Source: Bacteroides sp.
Lineage (GTDB): Bacteria; Bacteroidota; Bacteroidia; Bacteroidales; Bacteroidaceae
Length of the DNA stretch: 53,566 nt
Assembly (NCBI GenBank): GCA_017472925.1
Contig: JAFUNS010000004.1
Location: 1 to 53,566, forward strand
Direction: 5' to 3'
In this document: piece after piece, positions 16,574 through 24,802 of the stretch
Numbering within the stretch: position 1 is the first letter of the stretch
Layout of the letters: every line of letters begins with the position of its first letter
Notes under the pieces: generated by a model
Told to the model about the DNA's origin: nothing
The model's input: only the letters and a program-made list of their open reading frames with translations
Database searches by the model: none
Translations under genes and position numbers: made by a program

Positions 16574-16584
16574 TCGTTTTTTTG
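16547..16584 (+). terminator. Intrinsic terminator formed by the right repeat
   Basis: A 14-bp perfect stem (16547-16560 with 16564-16577) with loop ACC is followed by a run of seven T. The T-run lies outside the repeat, so only the right-hand copy makes a full terminator. Confidence 0.85.
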
Positions 16585-16642
16585 TACTATCAAGTACTAT
16601 CAAATGTTGAAGAAAAAATGCCAGAGGGAGGGAAAGAAGGTG

Positions 16643-16715
16643 AGCCGAAAGCGGGACTCGAACCCGCGACTTGCTCATTACGAATGAGCTACTCTACCAA
16701 CTGAGTTATTTCGGC
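16643..16715 (-). tRNA. tRNA-Thr (anticodon CGT)
   Basis: On the minus strand the acceptor stem is GCCGAAA paired with TTTCGGC. The D arm contains AGTTGGTAGA, the anticodon arm reads CTCAT-TCGTAAT-GAG with CGT in the centre, and the T arm contains GGGTTCGAGTCCC. No CCA is encoded. The tRNA sits beside the capsule locus border. Confidence 0.95.
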
Positions 16716-16865
16716 AACCCCGGATTTGTAAAGTGGTGCAAAGATAGATATTCTTTTGATATGTGGTGCGGGAAAGTACCGATTTTTTTTCTGTTTATTT
16801 GGCGGTAACTCTTGCAAGTGTAATGTGATTTACCTATCTTCGCTGTCTAATCTGATTGAAATACT

Positions 16866-18389
16866 ATGGAGGACAAGCAAAAGTGTCGTATGGAGACCAT
16901 GTTCAAAAGTGCACTCGACAAAGTGACAGACTGTATTCTGGCTGTATCATTGGAGGGTAACCTGCTGTATGTGAACAAGCAATTTATAGCCATTCATGGG
17001 CTGGACAAGGACTGGCACAAATATACGGTGTTTGACTTGCCAGTCTCTTTCAATACCCCCGAACAGTTTGCCAAAAAGGTGGAGGAGATACGTCAATCGG
17101 AGGAGGAATATATATATAAGGTACATTACTGGAATGAACAAGCCTGTTTTGCGGGTTTCCTGCAGGTATCGGCCTTCCTGATGAAAGAGGGAGGTGAGGA
17201 GTCGGTGTGGTTCTTTGGCAAGGATGTGACCGACCTGATGCATAGCTACGATGAGTTGACGGAGAAGAACCGACTGCTGAATGCCATTATGGACAATGTG
17301 CCCGTGAGCTTGTTTGTGAAGGATACCGGTGACAATTTCAGGTATCTGTATTGGAACAAGGGCTTTGTGAAGATGTCGCACATCCCCGAATCGGTTGCGG
17401 TGGGGCATACGGACTATGAAATATTTCCCAATCGGGAGGATGCCGAGAAGTTCCGACGTGATGACTTGGAGGTGCTGCACACCGGAAAGCGGTTGGAAAC
17501 ACAGGAATCGTATCTGGCTGCCAATGGTGAGACACGCATCGTGGAGACCGTGAAGGCATTGGTACCCATGGAAGGACGGGCACCGCTGGTCATCGGGGTA
17601 TCACTGGACATTACCAGCTTGGAACAGATTGAACAGGACTTGATACAGGCACGTATTCAGGCTGAAGAGGCCGACCGATTGAAGACGGCTTTTCTGGCCA
17701 ATATGAGTCATGAAATACGTACGCCCCTGAATGCCATTGTGGGATTCTCACGGTTGATGGGCACGGCTCCTTCTCCCGAAGAGGAGCAGATGTACTCGGA
17801 CATCATCAACCAGAACGCGGAGATCTTGCTGCAATTGATTAACGACATTCTGGACCTTGCCAAGATAGAGGCGGGTACGCTGGAGTTTGTGAAGGTGCCG
17901 GTGGAACTGGGGGAACTGATGCGCAACGTGTACGAAATACACAAGGGGCATACGCAACCAGGTGTGGAACTGGTGCTGGATGAGGTACCTGCACCCATCC
18001 AACTAATGGAGGACAAGAACCGCCTGATGCAGGTGATGACGAACTTGATCAACAATGCCAGCAAGTTTACCTCGGAAGGGGAAATACGGATAGGCTACAC
18101 GTTGGAAGAAGACTGTATCCGCTTCTATGTGAAGGATACCGGCATCGGTATTTCGGAAGAAAAGAGAAAAGAGATATTCGGTCGCTTTGTAAAGCTGAAC
18201 ACCTTTGTACAGGGTACGGGCTTGGGACTGTCCATCTGCAAAATGATTGTAGAGCGCTTTGGCGGTGAAATCGATGTGGATTCCGTACCGGGAAAAGGCT
18301 CTACGTTTCATTTTACCCTTCCTTACAAGAAGGAAGAGAATCAGTCGCTTAAAATCTTGAACCTCATACGGAAAACACCTTCCTTGTAA
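16866..18389 (+). CDS. Soluble PAS-domain sensor histidine kinase
   Basis: This 507-residue protein has two PAS-like sensor domains: residues about 12-125, with DCILAVSLEGNLLYVNKQF, and about 135-255, with IMDNVPVSLFVKDTGDNFRY. A HisKA dimerisation helix follows, with the phosphoacceptor His282 in MSHEIRTPLNAIVGF. The ATPase domain has NLINNASKFT (N box), VKDTGIGI (G1) and GTGLGLSICKM (G2). No membrane segment or signal peptide is seen, so it should sense something in the cytoplasm. No response regulator gene is next to it. A TATCTTCG box (about 16834) likely marks its promoter. Its last 49 bases overlap the convergent alaX-like gene. Confidence 0.93.
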   Translation: MEDKQKCRMETMFKSALDKVTDCILAVSLEGNLLYVNKQFIAIHGLDKDWHKYTVFDLPVSFNTPEQFAKKVEEIRQSEEEYIYKVHYWNEQACFAGFLQVSAFLMKEGGEESVWFFGKDVTDLMHSYDELTEKNRLLNAIMDNVPVSLFVKDTGDNFRYLYWNKGFVKMSHIPESVAVGHTDYEIFPNREDAEKFRRDDLEVLHTGKRLETQESYLAANGETRIVETVKALVPMEGRAPLVIGVSLDITSLEQIEQDLIQARIQAEEADRLKTAFLANMSHEIRTPLNAIVGFSRLMGTAPSPEEEQMYSDIINQNAEILLQLINDILDLAKIEAGTLEFVKVPVELGELMRNVYEIHKGHTQPGVELVLDEVPAPIQLMEDKNRLMQVMTNLINNASKFTSEGEIRIGYTLEEDCIRFYVKDTGIGISEEKRKEIFGRFVKLNTFVQGTGLGLSICKMIVERFGGEIDVDSVPGKGSTFHFTLPYKKEENQSLKILNLIRKTPSL

Positions 18390-18805
18390 TCGTGACTGAT
18401 GATCTTGAAGGTGCCTACTTCGGAGGTGTTTGATACGTGTGCACCTATGCACAGGCATTCATCGTAATCGCCTACATGTACCACCCGTACGGTATCCGAA
18501 GCTCCTTCGGGCAACCGCTTCATGTCGAAGCGTCCCATGGCCTCGTCCTGACTGATGTATTCCATGGTTACGAGTAGGTTGCGGCGAAGTACCTCGTTCA
18601 CCGTTTCTTCTATCTGGGCTATCTGGGCTTCGGTAGGGCATTGTGGTAAAGCAAAATCCAATTTACTTTTCTTACGTTCAATGTGGGCGGATATGGCTCT
18701 GCCGCATCCGAAGAGGTTGACCATGGTGCGGTTGACAATATGTTCTGTGGTATGACTGGGACGGTGCTCTTCCTTGTTGTGAGCGTTTAAAACGGGTTGT
18801 TCCAT
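18341..18805 (-). CDS. AlaX-type alanyl-tRNA editing protein (short form)
   Basis: This 154-residue protein resembles the free-standing editing domain of alanyl-tRNA synthetase, which removes wrongly attached Ser or Gly from tRNA-Ala. The zinc-binding pattern is present: HTTEH near residue 18, and CIGAH near residue 118 followed by VSNTSEVGTFKI. The length fits the small AlaX forms that lack a glycine-rich linker or C-terminal domain. Its 3' end overlaps the histidine kinase gene convergently by 49 bases. The upstream leader has a promoter (18910-18917) and an intrinsic terminator (18839-18865), suggesting attenuation. Confidence 0.85.
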   Translation of the reverse strand: MEQPVLNAHNKEEHRPSHTTEHIVNRTMVNLFGCGRAISAHIERKKSKLDFALPQCPTEAQIAQIEETVNEVLRRNLLVTMEYISQDEAMGRFDMKRLPEGASDTVRVVHVGDYDECLCIGAHVSNTSEVGTFKIISHDYKEGVFRMRFKILSD

Positions 18806-18838
18806 GATGATTGATTTTTAATGATCTGACGTAAGGGC

Positions 18839-18865
18839 AAAAAAAAAGGGTCAACGCCTTGACCC
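18839..18865 (-). terminator. Intrinsic terminator in the leader of the alaX-like gene
   Basis: On the minus strand GGGTCAA and TTGACCC form a 7-bp stem with a 4-base loop, followed by nine T. It sits between the promoter at 18910-18917 and the ATG at 18805, so it would stop transcription before the gene unless regulated. Confidence 0.75.
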
Positions 18866-18909
18866 AACCTTTTGTTAACCTTAAATCTAATACTATGAAA
18901 AACACACTA

Positions 18910-18917
18910 CAAAGGTA
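18910..18917 (-). promoter_or_regulatory. Promoter -7 box for the alaX-like gene
   Basis: The minus strand reads TACCTTTG, an exact TAnnTTTG box. Transcription would begin near 18902, giving a leader of about 95 bases. Confidence 0.65.
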
Positions 18918-19023
18918 CGGACTTTTGGGATATCTGCAAATTATTCCATGAGAAAATGCGGTATTTAAACATAGTTTAAGAATTAGGCTTTGCATTTAGA
19001 CGTTTGTTAAGGTTTATTTTACG

Positions 19024-19031
19024 TAACTTTG
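19024..19031 (+). promoter_or_regulatory. Promoter -7 box for the HpaII-like/galM operon
   Basis: The box reads TAACTTTG, with TTTG about 20 bases upstream, 38 bases before the ATG at 19070. Confidence 0.65.
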
Positions 19032-19069
19032 CATTTGAATTCAAAAATAGATTTGTGAAGAGATAATTT

Positions 19070-20155
19070 ATGGCATTCGAAGCAACCAAAAGAGAATGGG
19101 GCGAACTGTACGCTTTCTTCCGCCTGCTGGCAGACGGATATGTACAAGCTGGGAAAGCGGATGGTACCCCCAACGAGGAAGTGCGCTGGCCGGTGGCCAT
19201 GGTGCAACGCGAAGAGCATGACGGTACACGCCAGTACATCATTGAAGAACAGGATATTCATATCTGTGGAGAAAAGATTGACAAGCTGATTCCCCGCGAG
19301 GATTTTGATGCGGTAGCACACTTGGTGCTGGAAGCGGTAAGAAATAGTCGTGAGAACGATGTGACATCGCCCGATGGGGTGGAAGAGTTTCTGGATGAAG
19401 TGGCTATCTATGACTTGGAGGCCAAGACGGACGACCGTACCGATTTTTATGTGGCCTTTTATTCGGTGGATACACCGTTGGTGGGATTCTGCGTGCGTTC
19501 CAAACTCAGTCCGATGTTCCCGTTGTTGGATGGTGGACGTTCGGCCAACTTCAAGTTTGAACAGACCGGGGTGAAGTTTGCTACGCCAACCGTGAATAAG
19601 ATCAATGCTTTTGGTGAAGAAGAGGATGTGGTGGGTCGCATGCTGATGATAGAACGCTTGGGGGGTAACCTGAAATTCAATGATGCAGCCGACAAGATTT
19701 TCCGTAGTAACTTAGGTATGATTGACCTGCATTTCCCGCGTGTATTGGGTGAGATGGCCAGAACCATGCATCTGGAAGGCATTACCAAGGTGAGCGAATT
19801 GACCGAGTACATCAAACAACTGAATCCGTTGAAGATAAAGGATGAGCTGATCACCAAGCACCGTTATTATGAATATAAGATGAAGCAGTTCCTGATGGCA
19901 CTGGCTTTGGGCATGCGTCCGGCCAAGTTGTTTAACGGAACGGATTCGGCTATTGCCGGTTTCCTGATTGTAGAGGGTCAGGGGGATGTGATAGGCTATC
20001 AGAAAGCGGATCGTGATACCTTTGCAGAATACTTGTACCAGCATACGCGGTTGGAAAAGGGGCCTACTGCCAAGGATAAGTATGGGTATTTGGAGAAGGA
20101 GAATGGAGTGTATTATTTTAAGTTGAATTTGAAGATTGGGTTGTTGAAGCGATGA
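19070..20155 (+). CDS. HpaII-like restriction endonuclease, no methyltransferase partner nearby
   Basis: I read this 361-residue protein as a member of the HpaII-type restriction endonuclease family, from its length (R.HpaII is of similar size) and layout. It has an N-terminal KREWGELYAFFRLLADG block and a central VGFCVRSKLSPMFPLLDGGR followed by SANFKFEQTG. The C-terminal half is a helical domain with RYYEYKMKQFLMALALGMRP. HpaII enzymes cut CCGG. No C5-cytosine methyltransferase gene lies in the window. It heads a long operon and overlaps galM by 4 bases. The family assignment is from memory of the pattern. The active-site residues were not assigned. Confidence 0.65.
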   Translation: MAFEATKREWGELYAFFRLLADGYVQAGKADGTPNEEVRWPVAMVQREEHDGTRQYIIEEQDIHICGEKIDKLIPREDFDAVAHLVLEAVRNSRENDVTSPDGVEEFLDEVAIYDLEAKTDDRTDFYVAFYSVDTPLVGFCVRSKLSPMFPLLDGGRSANFKFEQTGVKFATPTVNKINAFGEEEDVVGRMLMIERLGGNLKFNDAADKIFRSNLGMIDLHFPRVLGEMARTMHLEGITKVSELTEYIKQLNPLKIKDELITKHRYYEYKMKQFLMALALGMRPAKLFNGTDSAIAGFLIVEGQGDVIGYQKADRDTFAEYLYQHTRLEKGPTAKDKYGYLEKENGVYYFKLNLKIGLLKR

Positions 20156-21285
20156 TGAAAGCTAAATTATTTTTAATGATAGGGTGGGTAATGATGTTAT
20201 GTGCCTGCCAACCTCAGAAGGAATTGACCCTTTCGGGCCTGGACAAGAAGAACTTCCAGATGGAAGTGGATGGAAAGCCAACCGATTTGGTGGTGATAAC
20301 CAATGCGAATGGACTGGAAGCCTGTGTGACCAATTACGGGGCACGCCTGGTATCGTTCATGGTACCCGACAAGAACGGGGTGATGGAGGATGTGGTGACG
20401 GGATTCCCTACCATAGCTGAGTATGTGAACCAGAACCAGAACTTCGGTGCTACGGTAGGACGCTACATCGGACGTATCTTGGGACCGAGCTTTACCATCG
20501 ACTCTGTGGAGTATAAACTGCAGGGGTATGGAAAGGCTACGCACATATCGCACGGCGGAAAGCCGGGATTTGCCGGACGGGTATGGACCATTGAACAGGT
20601 GGAGAAGGATGCAGTGACACTCAGCTATCTGTCGCCTGACGGGGAAAATGGCTTTCCCGGGAATCTGCAAGTGTATCTGACTTATCGGTTGACAGCAGAT
20701 AATGCACTGGATCTGACTTATACAGCCACTACCGACCGTCCTACGGTGCTCAATCCGTCGCACCATTCGTTCTTCAACATCTCCGGGGACTTTAATAAAA
20801 CTGTGGAAGACCAGCTGATGTGGATTGATGCCGAAATGATTACTGCATACGATGCCAAGAAATGTGTGACCGGTGAATACATGGAGGTGAGCAGTACTCC
20901 TTTTGACTTCAGAGCGCCGACACCGGTGGGTGCACATATAGACGATGAAAACGACCAGTTGAAGGTGACACGCGGATATGACCACGGTTGGGTACTGAAT
21001 ACACAAGGCGATGACAGCTGTGTGGCCGCCTGGATTTATGATGAAGAAAGCGGACGGAAGATGGAAATCTATACGACTGAACCCAGTGTGCATGTGTATT
21101 CCGGCAACGGACTGAAGGGTAATCTGGTGGGAAAAGACAGTGTTGCGTATGCATCGCGTACGTCGATTTGTTTTGAAACCATGCATTATCAGAACAGTCC
21201 CAACATCGCCCATTTCCCGAGTACGGTGCTCCGTCCGGGAGAAACATTCAAGAGCCGTACGGCCTATCGTTTTGTAATAGAATAA
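20152..21285 (+). CDS. galM: Aldose 1-epimerase (mutarotase), lipoprotein
   Basis: This 377-residue protein interconverts alpha and beta anomers of aldoses such as galactose. The N-terminus is a lipoprotein signal (FLMIGWVMMLCACQPQ), so it is probably anchored in the periplasm or outer membrane. The GalM core shows TNYGARLVSFMVPDKNG, NFGATVGRYIGRI, NPSHHSFFNIS with a catalytic His, YDHGWVLN, and FETMHYQNSPN with the catalytic Glu. It overlaps the preceding gene by 4 bases (ATGA) and the next gene, a transporter, starts 3 bases later. This suggests sugar or nucleoside salvage in one operon. Confidence 0.95.
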   Translation: MMKAKLFLMIGWVMMLCACQPQKELTLSGLDKKNFQMEVDGKPTDLVVITNANGLEACVTNYGARLVSFMVPDKNGVMEDVVTGFPTIAEYVNQNQNFGATVGRYIGRILGPSFTIDSVEYKLQGYGKATHISHGGKPGFAGRVWTIEQVEKDAVTLSYLSPDGENGFPGNLQVYLTYRLTADNALDLTYTATTDRPTVLNPSHHSFFNISGDFNKTVEDQLMWIDAEMITAYDAKKCVTGEYMEVSSTPFDFRAPTPVGAHIDDENDQLKVTRGYDHGWVLNTQGDDSCVAAWIYDEESGRKMEIYTTEPSVHVYSGNGLKGNLVGKDSVAYASRTSICFETMHYQNSPNIAHFPSTVLRPGETFKSRTAYRFVIE

Positions 21286-21288
21286 GAA

Positions 21289-22557
21289 ATGACAGACAAC
21301 AAGCAGATGAAATTGCGACTGGTGGCGATGAACTTTCTGCAGTTCGCCATCTGGGGGGCTTACCTCATTTCGATGGGAACGTATCTGTTCACCGTTGGAT
21401 TGGGAGACAAGATAGGGTATTTCTATGCCGTACAAGGGGTGGTGTCATTGTTCATGCCGGCCTTGATGGGGATAGTAGCCGACCGGTGGATTCCCGCCCA
21501 AAAGCTGTTGGCCTTGTGCCATGTGGTCAGTGCACTGTGCCGGGCTGCTGTGGGGTATTATGGATGGACCGGTGGAGATTCGGTATCGTTCACCTCCCTG
21601 CATTTGTGTTACACCCTGGGCATTGCCTTCTATATGCCTACGTTGGCCCTCTCGAACTCGGTAGCCTATACAGCCCTTGAAAAAGTGAAGCTGGAACCGG
21701 TGGCAGTCTTTCCTTCCATCCGTATCTGGGGAACGGTGGGCTTTATCTGTTCCATGTTGGCTACAGACTTGTTGGGCTTCCAGACCAGTTACATGCAGTT
21801 CTTCCTAAGTGCGGCTTTGGGACTGGTTGCTGCAGTATATGCCTATATGTTGCCTGATTGTCCGGTGAACCGAAGCAAGAAAACGACTTCGTGGGTGGAT
21901 GCGTTGGGCTTGCGGGCCTTTACCTTGTTCAAACAACGCAAGATGGCGCTGTTCCTGGTGTTCTGTGTGTTGATGGGGGTATCGTTACAGATAACCAATG
22001 GATATGCCAATCCGTTTATCAGTAGTTTTGCCAGCATTCCGGAGTATGCGGATACGTTTGGCGTGCAGCATGCCAATATGTTAATATCGCTATCCCAACT
22101 GTCGGAAACAGGTTGCATCCTGCTGATTCCCTTTGCCTTGAAGCGATGGGGTATCAAACGGGTGATGCTGATAGCCATGCTGGCCTGGACGCTGCGCTTT
22201 TCTTTGTTCGGCTGGGGAAATCCGGGCGATGGCGTGTGGATGTTTGTACTGTCCATGCTGGTGTATGGCGTGGCCTTTGATTTCTTCAATATAGCCGGAT
22301 CGCTGTATGTGAATGAAGAGGCGGAACCTGCCGTGCGGTCCAGTGCGCAAGGATTGTTCATGCTGATGACCAACGGGATAGGTGCCACGGCCGGAACCTT
22401 GTGTGCCCAGTGGGTAGTGAATCGATTTGTAGACATGAAGAGTACGTTGCCACAGGTGGAGGGCTGGAGCCAGGCTTGGTTTGTCTTTGCCGGATATGCA
22501 TTGGTGGTAGCCATTCTGTTTGCCGTATTCTTTCCATATAACCATCAAAAAAAGTAA
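21289..22557 (+). CDS. MFS transporter, NupG-like (nucleoside:H+ symporter type)
   Basis: This 422-residue protein has 12 predicted membrane helices and no signal peptide. The first helices read LRLVAMNFLQFAIWGAYLIS, then a loop, then VSLFMPALMGIVADRWIPAQ, which is the MFS motif A region with the layout of nucleoside permeases related to NupG/XapB. FPSIRIWGTVGFICSM in TM5 also fits. The substrate is not provable from sequence; the neighbouring mutarotase makes a sugar equally possible. It starts 3 bases after galM and is followed by rsmE. Confidence 0.85.
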   Translation: MTDNKQMKLRLVAMNFLQFAIWGAYLISMGTYLFTVGLGDKIGYFYAVQGVVSLFMPALMGIVADRWIPAQKLLALCHVVSALCRAAVGYYGWTGGDSVSFTSLHLCYTLGIAFYMPTLALSNSVAYTALEKVKLEPVAVFPSIRIWGTVGFICSMLATDLLGFQTSYMQFFLSAALGLVAAVYAYMLPDCPVNRSKKTTSWVDALGLRAFTLFKQRKMALFLVFCVLMGVSLQITNGYANPFISSFASIPEYADTFGVQHANMLISLSQLSETGCILLIPFALKRWGIKRVMLIAMLAWTLRFSLFGWGNPGDGVWMFVLSMLVYGVAFDFFNIAGSLYVNEEAEPAVRSSAQGLFMLMTNGIGATAGTLCAQWVVNRFVDMKSTLPQVEGWSQAWFVFAGYALVVAILFAVFFPYNHQKK

Positions 22558-22561
22558 GATT

Positions 22562-23263
22562 ATGCATGTATTTTATACACCTGATATAGCTGTGAGCTGT
22601 GAACTTCCGGAAGAGGAAGCGGGACATTGTTTGCGGGTACTCCGACTGACAGTGGGGGATGAAGTGATGCTGACCGACGGGAAGGGAAACTTCTATAAGG
22701 CGGTAATCAGTGCGGCAACAGGGAAGCGTTGCCAGGTAAAGGTGACGGAAACCATACCTCAGGAAAAAGGGTGGACGGGTTGGCTGCACGTGGCCATGGC
22801 TCCCACCAAGAATATGGACCGTACCGAATGGTTTGCTGAGAAGGCAACCGAGATAGGGTTTGATGAACTGACTTTCCTGAACAGTCGTTATTCGGAACGG
22901 AAGGTGATCAAGACTGAACGTATCGAAAAGATTTTAGTATCGGCCGTAAAGCAATCATTAAAGGCTGCCAAGCCGGTGCTGAACGAGATGACGGACTTCA
23001 ATAAGTTCATTGAACGTGACTTCAAGGGGCAGAAATTTATTTGTCATTGCAATGAAGGTGAGAAGAAACTGTTGAAAGAAGCCATTGTGCCGGGTGAAGA
23101 TGCTGTAATCTTGATCGGTCCGGAAGGGGATTTCAGTGAGGAAGAAGTGGCCAAGGCAATGGCCAAGGGCTTCCAGCCCATCAGCTTGGGCAAATCGCGC
23201 CTGCGTACAGAAACGGCGGCTTTGGTAGCGGCTCATACCTTGAATTTGTTTAACCAGAAATAA
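22562..23263 (+). CDS. rsmE: 16S rRNA (uracil-1498-N3)-methyltransferase RsmE
   Basis: This 233-residue SPOUT methyltransferase methylates U1498 of 16S rRNA in the assembled small subunit. It has an N-terminal PUA-like domain (MHVFYTPDIAVSCELPEEEA, then HCLRVLRLTVGDEVMLTDG). The knotted C-terminal domain has MAPTKNMDRTEWFAEKATEI, then LIGPEGDFSEEEV and SLGKSRLRTETAAL, which form the SAM pocket. The frame is open 14 codons further upstream, but those codons overlap the transporter gene. The ATG at 22562 gives the family-typical MHxF start. Confidence 0.96.
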   Translation: MHVFYTPDIAVSCELPEEEAGHCLRVLRLTVGDEVMLTDGKGNFYKAVISAATGKRCQVKVTETIPQEKGWTGWLHVAMAPTKNMDRTEWFAEKATEIGFDELTFLNSRYSERKVIKTERIEKILVSAVKQSLKAAKPVLNEMTDFNKFIERDFKGQKFICHCNEGEKKLLKEAIVPGEDAVILIGPEGDFSEEEVAKAMAKGFQPISLGKSRLRTETAALVAAHTLNLFNQK

Positions 23264-23269
23264 ACGGAT

Positions 23270-24802
23270 ATGAAACTGAAAATGTGGAATGTACTGTGGA
23301 TGGTGCTGCTATTGGCTGCCTGTTCTCCACAGACTGAATATACGGATGCTTTGCCGAAGGATGCTTCGGTAGTAGTGTCCATGGACTTGCAGAGCATGGC
23401 CCGGAAAGCGGGGTTGGAAGGTGAGAGGAGCCGGAAGGTGACGGATAAGTTGACCCAATTGTTGAAGGGGGGACTGGAAGGTGATGCCGCCCTATTGGCC
23501 GAGAAGATGGTGAATGATCCGGCTGAATCGGGGTTGAGCTTTACAGATAAGGTTTATCTGTTTGTTACCCCTCATGCCAATGCATTCGGCGTGGTGGCTA
23601 AAGTAGGTGACGAAGGCAAACTGGAAGATTTGCTGGAAGTGTTGAAGCAGGAACAGATAGCTTCGGACCTGAAGGAAGAAAGCGGTTGCCAATGGGCACA
23701 GCTGAGACAAGCGTTGTGCGCTTTCAACAACGGTACTTTTCTGCTGATGCAACACAAATCGGGAGATGTGGAGAGTATCAAGGGTTCGCTGCTTTCGTTG
23801 ATGCGTCAGAAAGAAGGAGAAGGATTCTCGGCTTTGCCAGGGTTTGTACAGCTGACAGCAACGGGGAATGACATAGCCTCGACCATTGACCTGAGTGTTT
23901 TGCCTGATCAATGGACTACACCGTTGCGTATGGGTTTGCCGGGTGATATCCGTCTGGAGGATATCAAGTATCTGATTACGGCCAATTTTGAAAACGGTGG
24001 ATTGGTGGTACATTCCCAATCGTTGACACAGAATGCCAAGGTACAGGCATTCTATAAGGAGATGGATAAGGTTACATCTCCTTTGCAAGGCAAATATATG
24101 GATTATTTTCCGGCCAATACGTTGGCCTGGATGGGTGGACGTGTTCATGGACAGACCTTTTATGATATGATTTGTCAAAATCCTACTATCCGTAGAGCGT
24201 TGGAGAATCCTGTTCTTCCGGTAGATGTGGAACGTATCTTCTCTTCCATAGAGGGTGATTATGGCATGGGATATCTGTCGGCTGCTACTGGTGAGTTTTT
24301 GATGTATGCTGATGTAACGAATGCTGCGTTTTTGGAAACATTTGAGGAATTACGTCCGTTGTTGGCACTGACCGGTGGAGAAGTGTCGCTCTATGATACA
24401 GCCGAGAACCAGTATGCCTTGAAAACGTATGATGCCATCTATTGGTTTGGTGTGAAGGGTAAACTATTCTATGTGACAAATCGTAGGGAATTGGCCGAAG
24501 AGGCCGGTCGTACATACGGCGTATCGGTTGGCACTCGTCCCTGGGCCAGTGAAGCAAAACATAACCGTATGTTTGCTTCGGTCAATTTGTCCAAGCTCCG
24601 GGCAGATATAAACGAGCATCCTTATCTGTTGGCACCGTTGGGTAGTCAGCAGGCGGCGATGGTATTCAAGGCGATACTTGACCAATGCGATACGATGAAT
24701 GCCGGAATGGAAGACTGGAGTAAAGGTAGTTTGGTTATCCGGATGAAGGACAAACAGACCAATCCGTTACGATTGATTGTACAAATGTTGGAGAGCCTAT
24801 GA
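23270..24802 (+). CDS. DUF4836-type lipoprotein
   Basis: This 510-residue protein has a lipoprotein signal (NVLWMVLLLAACSPQ, lipid-modified Cys near residue 18). The mature part begins YTDALPKDASVVVSMDLQSM, a pattern I associate with the DUF4836 family of Bacteroidetes envelope proteins. Further matching blocks are LSFTDKVYLFVT, then YFPANTLAWMGG and VERIFSSIEGDYGMGYLSA. The function is unknown. It overlaps the ABC ATPase gene by 4 bases, and the ATPase overlaps the permease gene, so the three may form one envelope system. Confidence 0.8.
   Translation: MKLKMWNVLWMVLLLAACSPQTEYTDALPKDASVVVSMDLQSMARKAGLEGERSRKVTDKLTQLLKGGLEGDAALLAEKMVNDPAESGLSFTDKVYLFVTPHANAFGVVAKVGDEGKLEDLLEVLKQEQIASDLKEESGCQWAQLRQALCAFNNGTFLLMQHKSGDVESIKGSLLSLMRQKEGEGFSALPGFVQLTATGNDIASTIDLSVLPDQWTTPLRMGLPGDIRLEDIKYLITANFENGGLVVHSQSLTQNAKVQAFYKEMDKVTSPLQGKYMDYFPANTLAWMGGRVHGQTFYDMICQNPTIRRALENPVLPVDVERIFSSIEGDYGMGYLSAATGEFLMYADVTNAAFLETFEELRPLLALTGGEVSLYDTAENQYALKTYDAIYWFGVKGKLFYVTNRRELAEEAGRTYGVSVGTRPWASEAKHNRMFASVNLSKLRADINEHPYLLAPLGSQQAAMVFKAILDQCDTMNAGMEDWSKGSLVIRMKDKQTNPLRLIVQMLESL

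Noticed and set aside
18895-18951. Small plus-strand ORF MKNTLQRYGLLGYLQIIP
   Set aside because: It lies antisense to the promoter and leader of the AlaX-like gene. Its plus-strand reading has no promoter, and the start is explained by the -7 box on the other strand.
20197-21435. Open frame of 412 codons on the minus strand
   Set aside because: Antisense shadow of galM and the transporter start. Its composition is rich in His, Ile, Arg and Gln, with no domain and no promoter.
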